Positions 5,360 through 5,448 of a stretch of 5,448 bases of DNA are shown here, in pieces (position 1 is the first letter of the stretch; each line of letters begins with the position of its first letter). The stretch covers positions 1 to 5,448 of the forward strand of contig JAOZLO010000218.1 in NCBI GenBank assembly GCA_029934775.1, read 5' to 3'. A program made the translations under genes and the position numbers. The stretch comes from Desulfocapsaceae bacterium (lineage in GTDB: Bacteria; Desulfobacterota; Desulfobulbia; Desulfobulbales; Desulfocapsaceae). The notes under the pieces are model-generated. The model ran no database searches, was not told where the DNA came from, and was given only the letters and a program-made list of their open reading frames with translations.

Positions 5360-5448
5360 ATGAGTGAAAAAAACGGTGTTAAATCAACTGTTGCTGTATA
5401 TCCCGGTACTTTTGATCCTATCACCATGGGCCATGTGGATATCGTTGT
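5360..5448 (+). CDS. coaD: Phosphopantetheine adenylyltransferase, N-terminal part (runs off the right edge)
   Basis: CoaD transfers AMP from ATP to 4'-phosphopantetheine, giving dephospho-CoA, the penultimate step of coenzyme A synthesis (EC 2.7.7.3). Only 29 codons are visible. After a short extra N-terminal tail (residues 2-9) comes VAVYPGTFDPITMGHVDIV. This has the YPGTFDP substrate-binding loop (14-20, with T17) and the nucleotidyltransferase GH (24-25; H25 is the family's catalytic histidine). AGGAG (5346-5350) lies 9 nt before this ATG and overlaps the end of rsmD; the genes are 6 nt apart. An ATG at 5353 (TAATG) meets a stop after four codons and is not the start. Confidence 0.95.
   Translation, partial: MSEKNGVKSTVAVYPGTFDPITMGHVDIV

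Overview
The window looks like ordinary chromosome of a Gram-negative bacterium, most likely a sulfate- or metal-reducing Desulfobacterota ('deltaproteobacterial') lineage. This rests on remembered gene order and on a GEMM-I riboswitch variant that I associate with Geobacter and its relatives, so it is an inference and not a measured placement. Base composition is moderate by eye. There are no mobile elements, tRNAs, rRNAs or CRISPR repeats.

Layout. At the left edge (about 1-50, minus strand) is the 5' half of a GEMM-I (cyclic dinucleotide) riboswitch. It has its own candidate promoter (127-156) and controls a gene beyond the window. A perfect hairpin (184-209) closes the preceding transcript. 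leuA (223-1902, minus) encodes a type-2 2-isopropylmalate synthase. Its upstream region (1903-2214) holds a complete, unannotated leucine attenuator: a sigma-70-type promoter, a 23-residue leader peptide with six leucines among eight consecutive codons, a candidate antiterminator, and a strong intrinsic terminator 108 nt before leuA.

Divergently, from its own candidate promoter (2283-2311), runs a compact plus-strand gene string: ilvB (acetolactate synthase large subunit), psd (phosphatidylserine decarboxylase), rsmD (16S rRNA guanine-N2 methyltransferase, TTG start) and the beginning of coaD (phosphopantetheine adenylyltransferase). Gaps are 6-23 nt with no terminator between them.

How it fits together. 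ilvB makes 2-acetolactate, which leads to valine and to 2-ketoisovalerate, the substrate of LeuA. The divergent pair therefore covers the first step of the common branched-chain pathway and the committed step to leucine. Only the leuA side shows leucine-codon attenuation. The usual partners ilvN and ilvC are missing between ilvB and psd, and pssA is missing after psd. This looks like a reduced version of the ilvB-ilvN-ilvC-psd-pssA-leuA cluster I recall from Geobacter. The most notable items are the two RNA regulators (leucine attenuator and GEMM-I riboswitch) and the orphan ilvB.
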